Assembly: GCA_948567375.1 (NCBI GenBank)
Contig: OX419756.1
Coordinates: 58,878,552 to 58,942,551 of the forward strand
DNA from: Lunularia cruciata
Taxonomy: Eukaryota; Streptophyta; Marchantiopsida; Lunulariales; Lunulariaceae
Direction: 5' to 3'
DNA length: 64,000 nt
Positions 23,905 to 34,040 of this stretch are shown piece by piece (the stretch's first letter is position 1; every line of letters starts with the position of its first letter). Both the position numbers and the translations under genes were made by a program. The notes below the pieces were generated by a model. The model was not told the origin of the DNA and did no database searches. It worked only from the letters and a program-made list of their open reading frames with translations.

Positions 23905-25215
23905 AGCGAGAGGCGAAGAAGGCGACCGCGTAGAGCACATGAAGGATGGGAAGATTCCATCAAGCCCTCGCAAGGGCAAAAGAGGTAAAATAAGGCTAGG
24001 CCCAATAGTATCAATTCGAGGTATCGGTCCCATAGTATCTAAGAGATCCAAGTTATACAAGGTCTCAAAGTCTATAAACTATTGGTTCAAACATCTAGCG
24101 TGACGGGCTCTCTTATGGATTGTACCAACCAATGTTCTCTATAGAACCATGGACACCTGGTGTCTAAAATATGAGATGTTGTCTAAAAATATGAGAGTGA
24201 AAATAATACCTCTGATTTCTAATTCAGACTCTATTGGGGTTTAGCCCCATGTTACCTTTTTTATCTCTCCCTTGTATGGCTTGATGGGTCTTCCCATCTT
24301 TTGTTTTTCCTACGCGGTTGCCTTTTTCCAGTTCCCATGCATTTCTTGACAAAAGGGTAGCATGCCATGTCCATCGTTGCACTAACTCCAATGCTAAAGG
24401 AACAAAGATGTGATATCATTGCATACTGTTATATTTGGAGACCTTGCGCGTTGTTGTTGCTCCACTTGCCGCATATCCAAGAGGATGAATAACCACTCCC
24501 TCCAAAACTACATGATGTGTAGAGCTTGTAACTGCAACATCCACCATTATCACCTGATCATCTCAAACCGAGTATAAGTATACTCTGACACATGTCATTT
24601 GCAAAGCATAAGAACGCTACACACAAGGTATCTACTCTCTCGAGCCATAGCAAACAATATATCCCTAACGGTATCATAGGTAGCTATCCTTTATCTTCCA
24701 AAAGGACATTGGGTCGTATGGATCGTGCTATATCTAGTGTAAAACCACTCTCCGGAGAGTGTTGTTCTACACTAAGAGAATAACAAAGATACAAATGGGC
24801 GAACCAAACCTAGGCAAAACCTCGTTACAATAGAGAAAATGGTTGGTACAAGTCAAATTGCCCTAATGCATAGTGAGCTAGGATCCAAGAGCCTGCACCC
24901 TTGCCAAAGCAAGAGCGAAGTTATACTCTAGTGACTCGAGGAATAATTGAATCAACTAAGAGAAAATGTAACATATGTTGTTCCATCAAGAAAGATAGTC
25001 AACTTTTGGTCTAATCTTCCCTTGAAAAATACTCCCGTGACCATGGGGATAGACCATCTCCTACCTACCACAATCACGCCGGGAGACTAAAATCCCTCTT
25101 CACCTAGATCACATCAGTCTCCAAAACCAACTTATCACCCATCGGGCAGAGTCGAAAGGGCCCAATTACCCAAAACTGCTATAGGGGAACCATAAGTAGA
25201 GAAGACTTTGAGTTT
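23905..25215 (-). mobile_element. Non-LTR retroelement, 3' part (copy B)
   Basis: The sequence is homologous, in inverse orientation, to the C-terminal half and 3' end of the element split by the gypsy insertion near 28.4 kb. Shared landmarks are the terminal block with the pattern gcgaccgcgtagagcacatg / gaaggatgggaag near 23,930, the PD-(D/E)XK-like block around 24,540 (reading DDQVIMVDV), the CCHC-like region near 24,750, and the segment with ggatccaagagcctgcaccc at 24,881. Many stops and shifts. Its 5' limit is unclear; similarity fades near 25.2 kb. It also contains an opposite-strand fragment of its own family. Confidence 0.7.
24225..24340 (+). mobile_element. Opposite-strand 3'-end fragment inside copy B
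   Basis: ctctattggggtttagcccc followed by tctcccttgtatggcttgat and cctacgcggttgcc is the plus-strand version of the same 3' terminal block that copy B carries in reverse at 23,925-24,010. The two therefore form an inverted repeat of about 90-100 bp with a ~200-bp spacer. In copy D the corresponding site is uninterrupted, so this is a later insertion or rearrangement. Confidence 0.7.
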
Positions 25216-26579
25216 AGGAGATATTGCAGATTCGGAGTTTCCGGTTAGTGTTTGTTTGTTATGAAAGAAGACTCAACCGTGCCCCCACACACGATGCATC
25301 TTAAGACGCTATGCATTCACTTACAACGATCTTGATTCACTGAAAGTCGTGAAACAAAAGCACCACCGAATAGTACAGTATACGCGAGAGACGGCTTTCG
25401 GAAATGCCACGGTGTTTGGGACTGGCCGAGTTCGAAGCGGGATCTCATAGTCGCAGTAAACTACAAATCAAACCTCTTTACCATGTCCGGAAAAAGCTCA
25501 GTGTGTAACAAATGAGCGTTACGTTCTTGCGAGTCGTAACCCACAATTGTGACTGTGAAATCAACGGGTGTGATACATTGTGTCAATTTATATATTTGTT
25601 CTCGTTCTATATATAGCACAGAAATATCTCGTGTTGACTTACTGGATACCTGCAGTCAAAGTCAGCAACAGCCATTTTGAAGTCGATTTCTTGCTGGATA
25701 GAATATGAATTCAAAGGTTGGAAGTCCGCTTTATTCATCATGGGTCCAGACGTTACTGCACTGCACCATGTTAGGTTCAGTGGCAACTTGAATTGTCATC
25801 TCTTAAACGATAAAGCAAACGACGATCGATACTAATAACAGAAGATGAGGTCCAGCATGACAGTGGACATACTCCGACTGAATCTGTTAAACTCGACAGC
25901 TACGACTGAATCTGTTGAATCAACCGGTGAATGATTAAGCTGAGATGAGTTTAGCAAGTATTAGTTGACAATTTATAACAATCTCCCCTTACCAGCTCGC
26001 TTCACGTTTTCCAAAGTTAAGAATTAGTGCAGTCATTAATACATGCATGGCATGTGTAGTCATCTAGTATCTATAACAGTGCACGATGAGAACTTGGATT
26101 TCACACTGCACACAGCGGATCTTTTATTGATAGAAGTGCAGCCTCGACAAATCATGGATAAGTTTACTGAAGGTAAAGATTGCCAGCATTAGGTAGAAAT
26201 CTCAAAGTGTCAGCATCACGATTAATCAAGTATCAAGTCAATCCCAATCAAGTATCAAGTCAAGTATTAATCAAGTAGACCATGAATTTCAATCGGATTT
26301 AAGCTTTCGAGAAAAGCCTGGCCACACAGAACACAAGAAGGATGGGAAGACACTTCAAAGGAGAGACAAAAGAATGGGCTAGGCCCCATTTAAACTTTCC
26401 AATTTAAGCTTTCCAAGAAGGTGATATCGATATATGGTTGGCTCAGATTATTGGCCAGAGTATTAGATCACAGTCATCCTCGAGTGATATACTAGACGCA
26501 GTAAGGAGTATCCAAATTTTAATTTCTTTTATATGTCTATCAACTGTTTTTTATTGGATACTCTAAGTGTCCTTTTCTT
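25216..26579. other. Intergenic, with one small retroelement scrap
   Basis: No gene seen. A 3'-end scrap of the non-LTR family in minus orientation lies at about 26,320-26,395 (cacacagaacacaagaagga, tgggaagaca). A short direct repeat, aatcaagtatcaagtcaa, occurs around 26,225-26,275. The right end grades into the purine-rich 5' region of copy A. Confidence 0.5.
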
Positions 26580-28404
26580 TTGGAGTTAGGGAGGAGTGTG
26601 GAGAGGGGGGAGAGAGGAGAGGAGAGATGTGAGAGGAAAGATCTATATTTTCTGAGGCTCTCTAGTATATAGTACTATGCTAGTGAATAGTAGATTCTGT
26701 TCTTTTTCAACTTCATTTCCATTGGTATCTAGATGGAAGATTATGGCGAATTGGATAGAAAGTTATGAGTCTTTCTTGCTCTTATCAAAACTATCCTTTT
26801 TGCTTCGTCCAGAGAGGCTTTTTAGAATGATCATTACACGTTGAGAGAGATGGGTCAGAAATTTTAATTTCTAATCTCTTGGTTATCTTGATTAAGTTTC
26901 ATGGGAATTGAATTTAAAATATTTGGAGATGGAAATTGAATGGTTATGAGAGTTTTTAGTTTTTAGTGTTTGGAGAGATTATATTTTCTTATGTGAGGGG
27001 TTGGAATTTTGTAAGTATGGACAGATGTGGTGAGTAGCATCATGTGTTACTATCGTTATTCTTGTGCTAGCCATGGCTACACCTCCTCATGTGGGGCCAC
27101 CTAGAGCGGCTCAGGATACACCATGTCCGGTGTGTCACTGATGCTTTACCTCGCAAGGTGTAAAAGACCCATGTGGAAAGGATGCACAAGGACTATGATT
27201 GGATCACTTGGGATACCCACGTGAGGCGAGTGACCACATCGATAGTTGTGATACTCGGGATTACGTGCAAATTTTTCTATCCCTTTGTTGACTGTTTCAA
27301 GGATACCAATCGAGTCATGGGAGTGGTTAGCTTCTCATGCGGGTTGCATTTTGGTGTTATTTGAGACTAGTTTTCCATGTCCACGTCTATTCCAGAGGCT
27401 ACTCTGCACACTCCATGATGAGGCTAGACATGCTTTTCACCTACCGCTTGATTTTTTGGCACATGATCCCTTGGACAAGTTAGCATGGTTCCTATTCCTC
27501 TTACTTCCTCAATGATGTCTTTGTTATGCTAGAGGAGGACGTGCAGGGCATAGAGAAGTGGCTGCTAGATTTCATCAATTTTGAGCATGGGATTGGGTGG
27601 CCCTTCAAGAGGAGTCTGTTTGGGCTACACATTTTAAGAGACAAGTTTTGCCACAAGATACCACAAAGTCCACTTGATTATGGCGGTGTAGGACATTAGG
27701 TCAGGCGGGAGAGTTTAGTAGAGCAGCACAAGCGCTACACTCTTTGTCTATGGCTAGTCCTATTGATGAGACTATCTCTTGCCTATGCTCACTACATCTA
27801 ATGGCAATATAGTGACTACCACCATAGGTCTTAGATTATTAGCCTGAGTAGCCTTTATGTCTTGATAAGTCACTTTGTGCACAAGCATTGTACACTACCC
27901 CTTTCCTTTCTTCAGGAGGCTTGTTAGGGATGGTCTATGAGCACATTAGAGATTGCTTTTAGGTAGATGATCCTTCTAGTGGTTTTACCGAGTTGTTTCA
28001 AGTGATTGTATCAATGGAAAGAAGAGATATTTCTATGTCTATTAGTCGGGTGTTAGGTGCTAGTCAACTTCTTACGATGGAGAAGGACACGAGGAACATT
28101 AGACCGATTGCTATTGGAGAGATCTTTTGCATTTGCGTCAGTCATACCATTGTTCTTCAACATCATTCTCACTTTCAAGAGCACCTAAGTTCATATTAGT
28201 TTGGAGTAGCTACACATGGAGGATGCGAGGCTATATGTCTAGGCATTAGGGCACTCCTAGATATCCACCCAAAGTGGGTTGTCCTGTAGGTGGATGTTGA
28301 GAACACTTTTAATAACATCTCATGGGCATCCATAATTTAGAGAGCTTAAGGAGGCTGGTGGATCCTTGGCAAGTCTTATTCCTTTTGTGTGGTCTCTCTA
28401 TGGC
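26580..28404 (+). mobile_element. Non-LTR retroelement copy A, 5' part
   Basis: Begins in a purine-rich leader (ggagaggggggagagaggag) that has a counterpart at the far end of copy C. A C2H2-type zinc finger is split over two frames at about 27,125-27,200 (CPVCH, then ERMHKDYD). The reverse transcriptase starts near 28,290 with VDVENTFNNIS, the finger/palm motif that carries the first catalytic Asp, then in another frame LKEAGGSLASLIPFV up to the point where the gypsy element is inserted. The part after the insertion continues the same domain without loss. Stops and shifts throughout, so it is inactive. The 5' boundary is approximate. Confidence 0.72.
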
Positions 28405-28812
28405 TGTAACAATATGGAGTTTAGCAATGAAGTTAGTCGGGCTTACGAAGTAGCACATAAGACAAAGTAGCCTAGAATATTCCAGAAGTATCTAGGAAGC
28501 TTCCCAGCTAGCTTAGCTTGCATCTCAAGTAAGTAGCTTCTAGAAGGAAGCTTCTAGAAGCTTCCAACTAGCTTAGCTTGCACCCCAAGTAGGCGGCTTC
28601 TAGAAGGGAGCTTCTTGAGAAGCTTCCTAGTTAACTTGGCTTGCACTTTAAGAAAGAGGCTTGAGGAAGCTTCTTGAAAAGCTTCTCAAGGGTCTTGTAT
28701 GCTACCTATAAATACCAAAGCTCATGCTAGGATTTGTGAGTTTTCCCTCATTCAAGTGTCCCAATGTGAGTTTCCATTCTCCAATTTCTCTCCTCAGATT
28801 TGGTCTTTTACA
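28405..28812 (+). repeat. 5' LTR of gypsy element 1
   Basis: Starts TGTAACAATATGGAG and ends GGTCTTTTACA, just before the primer-binding site. The body is made of repeated modules rich in agcttcttgagaagcttc-type palindromes, which form heat-shock-element arrays. A TATA box (tataaata) lies at 28707-28714, so transcription should start near 28,740. Confidence 0.93.
28475..28678 (+). promoter_or_regulatory. Heat-shock-element arrays in the LTR promoter
   Basis: The heat-shock element consensus is alternating GAA/TTC units every 5 bp. Exact matches occur at 28475-28487 (GAAtaTTCcaGAA, 3 units), 28547-28564 (GAAgcTTCtaGAAgcTTC, 4 units) and 28666-28678 (GAAgcTTCttGAA, 3 units). The last ends 28 bp before the TATA box, a functional position. 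The 4-unit array is kept in the 3' LTR with one base changed outside the core (33770-33787), and the first is kept in gypsy element 2 (56675-56687). Binding by heat-shock factor is inferred. Confidence 0.7.
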
Positions 28813-28813
28813 T

Positions 28814-28825
28814 TGGTATTAGAGC
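28814..28825 (+). other. Primer-binding site (initiator tRNA-Met type)
   Basis: tggtattagagc lies two bases after the LTR end. It matches the usual plant gypsy/copia site tggtatcagagc, complementary to the 3' end of initiator tRNA-Met, with a single C-to-T difference. Confidence 0.85.
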
Positions 28826-29189
28826 AAGAATGGGATGGATGGAATTTATGGACCACCAAATCATTTCCACCAAACCATTGGGATTTTCACGTCCAAATAC
28901 TACCCAAGCATTTTTTCACACAATTCATCATCTCGCACTTTGGACAAGATTTTCTACATATGATCACCATATCTAAGGAACCCTTGGTGCTTCTGGTTGT
29001 AACTTATGGAGAACGGTGGACGTGTTGTTTCTATGTGTTAATAAATTAGATAGATTGGGAGTGGTGTGATAGAGGAGCAACCATGGCGGCAATACCTAAT
29101 GTTATCCTTGTTATGCAACAACAAATTGAGCACTTTACTTGATTGTTGGATGAACAAGATCTTCAATGATAAGAGCAGGTGGAGAGAGT

Positions 29190-30000
29190 ACCAATCCAAG
29201 AAAGAGAAGATGGGATCAGATTCCCTAAACCCAAGGTATTTGAAGGTAAGAATCTCCCGGTGCAGTGAAGAATTTTGTGTTTGATTGTGAATGTTATTTT
29301 GAAGCTACCAATCTACAAGATGAGCAAAAACAGATTCTCTTGGCTTCTAGCCAATTGGATGGAGTAGCAAAGCTATGGTGGAGATTCCAAGTGGAGCGAG
29401 CCAAACGACAAATGGTTACACCAATCTTGACATGGGCAGAATTCAAGAGCACAATAATTAGTTGGTTCCAAGCTATAAATGCCACACAAGCTGCATGAGA
29501 TAAGTTGGTAGAGTTGAAACAGATTGGCTCTGTAAGAAGTTACATCACGCAGTTCCAAAACACCATCATGCAAATTCAAGATATATTGGAAGGTGAAGCT
29601 CTGGATCGATTTGTGAGGGGCTTGAAGGCGAGAACCAAATTAGAGGTAACCATGCGAGAGCCACAACACTTGGAGGAAGCCATGCAATTGGCCGAATGTT
29701 TTGATTCCTTGGTGGCAACAACTTGGTCTTGACCTCGCCCTCCACAAAGCCTACCAATACACTACACACAAGTGGAGGAGCCAGCACCAATGGAGATTGA
29801 TGCAATTCAACGAAGACCACTTGGCAAGGCAGATAGGGAGAAATTGCGACAAAATGGTGGTTGTTTTTATTGTCGCTAGTTGGGGCATCGCATTACTGAA
29901 TGTCCACTCAAGAATGGATGACCTCGACAAGTTGCCCAAGTGGAGGTTGTGGAGCAGAATGATCAAGGAAATGAGGAATCCCAATAGGAGAATTTGAGCC
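29190..30000 (+). pseudogene. gag of gypsy element 1
   Basis: Structural protein that would form the cytoplasmic particle. The retrotransposon-gag domain is readable at 29265-29732 (FDCECYFEATNLQDEQKQIL, LWWRFQ, FKSTIISWFQA, YITQFQNTIMQIQDILEGEA), and a CCHC nucleic-acid-binding knuckle follows in the same frame at 29862-29903 (CFYC, then LGHRITEC). The frame is interrupted by in-frame stops at 29496-29498, 29730-29732 and 29877-29879 (inside the knuckle), without indels. Upstream of 29265 the frame is shifted by one base. Confidence 0.82.
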
Positions 30001-30079
30001 GCCTACTAGGAGCTTGATTAGTTCTAATGGGATTGAAGGTTTGACCTATGCAAGTTTGTTTCACTTGCAAGGTATGGTG

Positions 30080-30340
30080 TCTAATCAGGGTTGTAGGATT
30101 TTGGTTGATTCCTAGAAGTTCAAAGAATTGCATGTCTATGCAAGTAGCAAAGGAATTGGGTATTCCTATCAAGCCAATGATTGGAAGTAGTTTGATGATG
30201 GCGGATGGTAGAAAGGGTTCTGCATTCCGCACCTCGCATCCTATTACCTTCAAGATTGGGAAGGAGTATTTGGAGTGTATGAGGTTTGTAGTGGCATCTC
30301 TACACTATGATATCATTTCTGGGTCTACCTTGGCTTGAAT
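30080..30340 (+). pseudogene. Aspartic protease region of gypsy element 1
   Basis: Retropepsin-like segment. ILVDS (the start of the DSG/DTG active site) is followed by a stop and a one-base shift, after which SSKNCMSMQVAKELGIPI, MMADGRKGSAF and FKIGKEYLECMRFVV follow in one frame. Another one-base gain near 30,318 changes frame before GLPWLECHKVQFDW. With the active-site glycine lost it cannot work. Confidence 0.7.
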
Positions 30341-30708
30341 GTCATAAGGTTCAATTTGATTGGACCCGACGCCAAATTCAAGTACAACACCAAGGTAGGA
30401 ATTTCCGATTAGGTTGTTTGGCACCTCTGAGTAAGATACCTAAGAATAGTCAGTCCCAAGATGGGAAGTTTATCGAGAAGGTAGCCATAGAGCGAACCTT
30501 GAAGGAAGTGGAGTCCCAAGATGGGAAGTTTGCCAAGAAGGCAACCATGGAGCAGGCTTGGAAGAGAGATGAGTCCCTAGAAGGGAAGTTTGTTAGTAAA
30601 GCAGCCATAGAGCAAGCTTTAGAGGAAGATAAGTCAATATTTGCGGTGTGGATCAAGTAGATTGCACAAGACTAATCTGTGGAGGACTAAGAGCCTCATC
30701 AAGTAATG

Positions 30709-33600
30709 GTTGATTGGATAGTTAAGGAGTTTGCGGACGTGTTTCCGGATGATCTGCCAAAGGGATTACACTCCGATCGAGGTATGCCTTTCAAGATTGA
30801 GTTATTGCCAAGGAGTACTCCAATGAGTAGACCTATCTATCGGCTCTCACCAAAGGAGTTGGAGTAGTTGCAAACAACACTTACAGAGTTTTTGGAGAAG
30901 GACTTCATACAACATAGTACCTCTCCTTGGGGAACACCGGTACTATTTGTTCCAAAGAAGGATGGAGGACTTCATTTCTATATTGATTATCGTGGGTTCA
31001 ATAAGCAAACCGTGAAGAATGCATATCCTTTACCTCGGATCAATGACTTGCTTGATCAACTAAGTGGAGCACGTTACTTTTCCAAGTTGGATCTTTGTAG
31101 CGACTATTGGCAAATTCCAATTGATAGAGAGGATGTGCAAAAGACTACCTTTCGCACAAGGTATGGGCATTTCGAGTGGAGAGTTCTACCTTTTGGACTC
31201 ACTAATGCTCTAGCAATCTTCATGGATCAGATGCATCGAGTGGTGGATGGACTACTGGATCGGTCAATGGTGGTGTTCTTGGATGATATCTTAATCTATA
31301 GCAAGACAGAGGTAGAACATGTGAATCATGTACCAGAAGTCTTAAGAGGACTACGATAATGGAAATTTTATTGCAAGAAGTCGAAGTGTGCCTTTTGGCA
31401 GAAGGAGGTTACCTTCTTGGGTCATAAGATCTCCTCAAAGGAGATCAAGATGGAAGAAGAGAAGATCAAGGCCATTGCTGATTGGCCTACGCCAAAGAAT
31501 GCTACAGAAGTACGGGCATTCAATGGATTGGCCAATTTTTATTGGCGGTTCATCCACTATTATGCTCATGTGGCTGCACCATTGACTGACCTCTTGGGAA
31601 AGAACTCGAGCTTCCAGTGGAACACCAAGCATGAAGAAGCATTCCAAAAGTTGAAACATATGGTGTCTTCAAGACCCATTCTTCAACCATATGATCCTCA
31701 ACTACCTTGTGTGGTTGATTTTGATGCTTCTAACTTTGCAATTGGAGCTATGTTGCAACAAGAATTCCCAGATGGACTACATCCCATTGCCTTTGTGTCT
31801 CGCCGACTAAATACAGCTAAAAGAAATTACTCTGCTCGACATTGGGAACAACTTGCAATGGTATATCCCACCAAGGTATGGAGGCATTATCTCTTGGGGA
31901 AACAAGTGATCATGCAAACTGATCACAAGCCATTGTTGCAGACCTTACACCTAGAGCACATGAAGAGTCAACATCATCGATGGGAAGAGCAACTCCAATT
32001 GTTCGACATCAAACTTGAGTACAAACCAGGTTGGTTCTATGTCATCCCTGATGCTCTATCACGACGACCTGATTTGAAGTCTCTTCCTCTCATCGTGGCA
32101 ACAATTATGATGGTGTCAATTGACCCCAAGATCCATAACAAGTTTTGGTTAGCTCTACAACAAGATCCCTTCTTCCAAATGGTACATGGTCGTCTAACAA
32201 CATGTGACAAGGAGTACAACACCTTCTCCTTCAAGGAAGGCCTTCTATTCCATGCGGACCGGATCTATGTTCCAGCCAAAGGTGATCTTTGACTTGTGTG
32301 CCTTCAAGAAGCCCATGATTTACCCATCACTGGTCACATGGGTGTGGACAAGACCTTGGGTACCCTCCAACGTCAATGGTGGTGGCCCAACATGACACGA
32401 GATGTTCAAGAATTTGTCCAATCGTGTGAGAGTTGCCAACGTAACAAGGCCAGCAACCAGAAGCCGAGTGGACTCTTTCAACCGCTTGCCATTCCATCAG
32501 CTTGCTAGGAGCATGTGAGCTTGGATCTCATCACATCCTTGACAAAGACAAAACAAGGACACACCGCCATTGTGGTGTTTGTGGATAAGCTTAGTAAGCA
32601 AATCCACTTGGCACCAACCTGTGATACCGTGGATGCTCCAACCTTAGCGCAAATCTACTTCGACAATGCCTTCAAGCATCATAGGATGCCACGCATACTC
32701 ATCTCCAACCGTGATCCTTGATTTACTGAGAAGTTTTGGAAAGCACTCTTTTAGATACTCGGCACCAAGCTTGCTTTGTCCACGGCCTATCATCCTCAAA
32801 CTGATGGACAAACCAAACGTGCAAATCTTACATTAGAGGATATGTTGTGTGCCTTTGTCAATGTCCACCATACCAATTGGGATGAATGTCTTGCCATTGC
32901 AAAATTTGCCTACAACAATTCCAAACAGGCAAGCATCGGATTCTCTCCTTTCTTTCTCAATTTTGGCCAAGATCCGCTTGTTCCAGATTCTCTTCTTGCT
33001 CCCTCTCCATCTCAAGTTCCTCATACTTCCACATTCTTGACCACTATATCCCAATCTCTCCAACAAGCCAAGTCTCACCTCTTTGTTGCTCAGAATCACC
33101 AAAAACAATATGCGGACCACCATCATCGTGAACTCACCTTTGAAGTTGGTGATAAAGTCATGCTATCCTCCAATAACCTCCCTCTCCCACTTTATACCCA
33201 AGTTTGTAAACTTGCTCCTAATTGGATAGGACCCTTTGATATCACCCAAATTGTCTCTCTTATTGCTTATCGACTTGCCTTGCCTTGCCACATGCGTATC
33301 CATCGTGTCTTTCATGTTTCCAAGTTGAAACCCTTTGTTCCTAACCCCTCTTCCTTTTCCTCTCGATTCCAACCTCCCCCTCTTCCTATCCCTATCAATG
33401 ATTATGAGGAGTACAAAGTTGATCGTATCCTTGCACGACACAATATTCAACAAGGCCGTCGCTAACATACGGAGTACAAGGTCCTTTGGAAAGGGTATCC
33501 CCTTCATGATGCCACCTGGGAACCTCTTTCTCACCTCCAAAATGCACAGACGGCCATCCAAGAATTCGAAGTTTCACTGGCGACGAGGACGTCACCAACT
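30709..33600 (+). pseudogene. pol of gypsy element 1: RT, RNase H, integrase, chromodomain
   Basis: One reading frame runs about 2.9 kb with no indel, broken only by stops at 30865, 31357, 32290, 32506, 32719, 32752 and 33463. [57 protein letters not shown], and the catalytic FLDDILIYS. RNase H: FDASNFAIGAMLQQ, TDHKPLLQ. Integrase: zinc-binding H...H...CESCQRNK near 32,310-32,450, first catalytic Asp in SLDLIT. The second catalytic position reads SNRDP (Asp to Asn) and the third GQTKR (Glu to Lys), so the integrase active site is lost twice over. A C-terminal chromodomain (33,400-33,570: YKVDRILARHN, stop, EYKVLWKGYP, ATWEPLSHLQNA) assigns the element to the chromoviruses, whose chromodomain is thought to steer insertion into methylated-histone chromatin. 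Confidence 0.9.
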
Positions 33601-33601
33601 A

Positions 33602-33615
33602 GCGGCGGGGGAATA
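33602..33615 (+). other. Polypurine tract of gypsy element 1
   Basis: gcggcgggggaa, a purine-rich run with one C, lies directly before the 3' LTR, where plus-strand DNA synthesis would be primed. Assigned by position. Confidence 0.65.
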
Positions 33616-34040
33616 TGTAACAATATGGAGTTTAGCGATGAAGTTAGTCGGGCTTACAAAGTAGCACATAAGACAAAGTAGCCTAGAATATTTCGGAAGT
33701 ATCTAGGAAGCTTCTTGGGAAGCTTCCCGGCTAGCTTAGCTTGCACCTCAAGTAAGTAGCTTCTAGAAGGAAACTTCTAGAAGCTTCCAACTAGCTTAGC
33801 TTGCACGCCAAGTAGGCGGCTTCTAGAAGGAAGCTTTTTGAGAAGCTTCTTAGTTAACTTGGCTTGCACTCTAAGAAAGCGGCTTGAGGAAGTTTCTTGA
33901 GAAGCTTCTCAAGGGCTTTGTATGCTACCTATAAATACCAAAGCCAAAGCTCATGCTAGGATTGGGAGTTTTCTCTCATTCAAGTGTCCCAATGTGAGTT
34001 TCCATTCTCCTATTTCTCTCCTTGGATTTGGTCTTTTACA
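33616..34040 (+). repeat. 3' LTR of gypsy element 1
   Basis: Begins TGTAACAATATGGAGTTTAG and ends GGTCTTTTACA like the 5' LTR, 17 bp longer because of small insertions (for example cttgggaagcttcc near 33,715). It keeps the TATA box at 33932-33939 and the 4-unit heat-shock array at 33770-33787. The first array has one lost position (TTT for TTC). Confidence 0.92.

Larger units (their letters stand above)
28405..34040 (+). mobile_element. Ty3/gypsy chromodomain (chromovirus-type) retrotransposon, complete but defective
   Basis: A 5,636-bp element with two LTRs (TG...CA ends), a primer-binding site, gag, protease, RT, RNase H, integrase and a C-terminal chromodomain, in the gypsy order. It sits in the reverse transcriptase of non-LTR copy A; the flanking 5 bp are atggc and atgac, a target-site duplication with one change. 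The LTRs are visibly diverged (408 and 425 bp), so the insertion is not recent. Domain-level damage is described under gag and pol. Two further members of the family lie in the last 8 kb of the window. Confidence 0.93.

Noticed and set aside
32833-33561. Long minus-strand frames inside the gypsy integrase region.
   Set aside because: Antisense shadows of pol.
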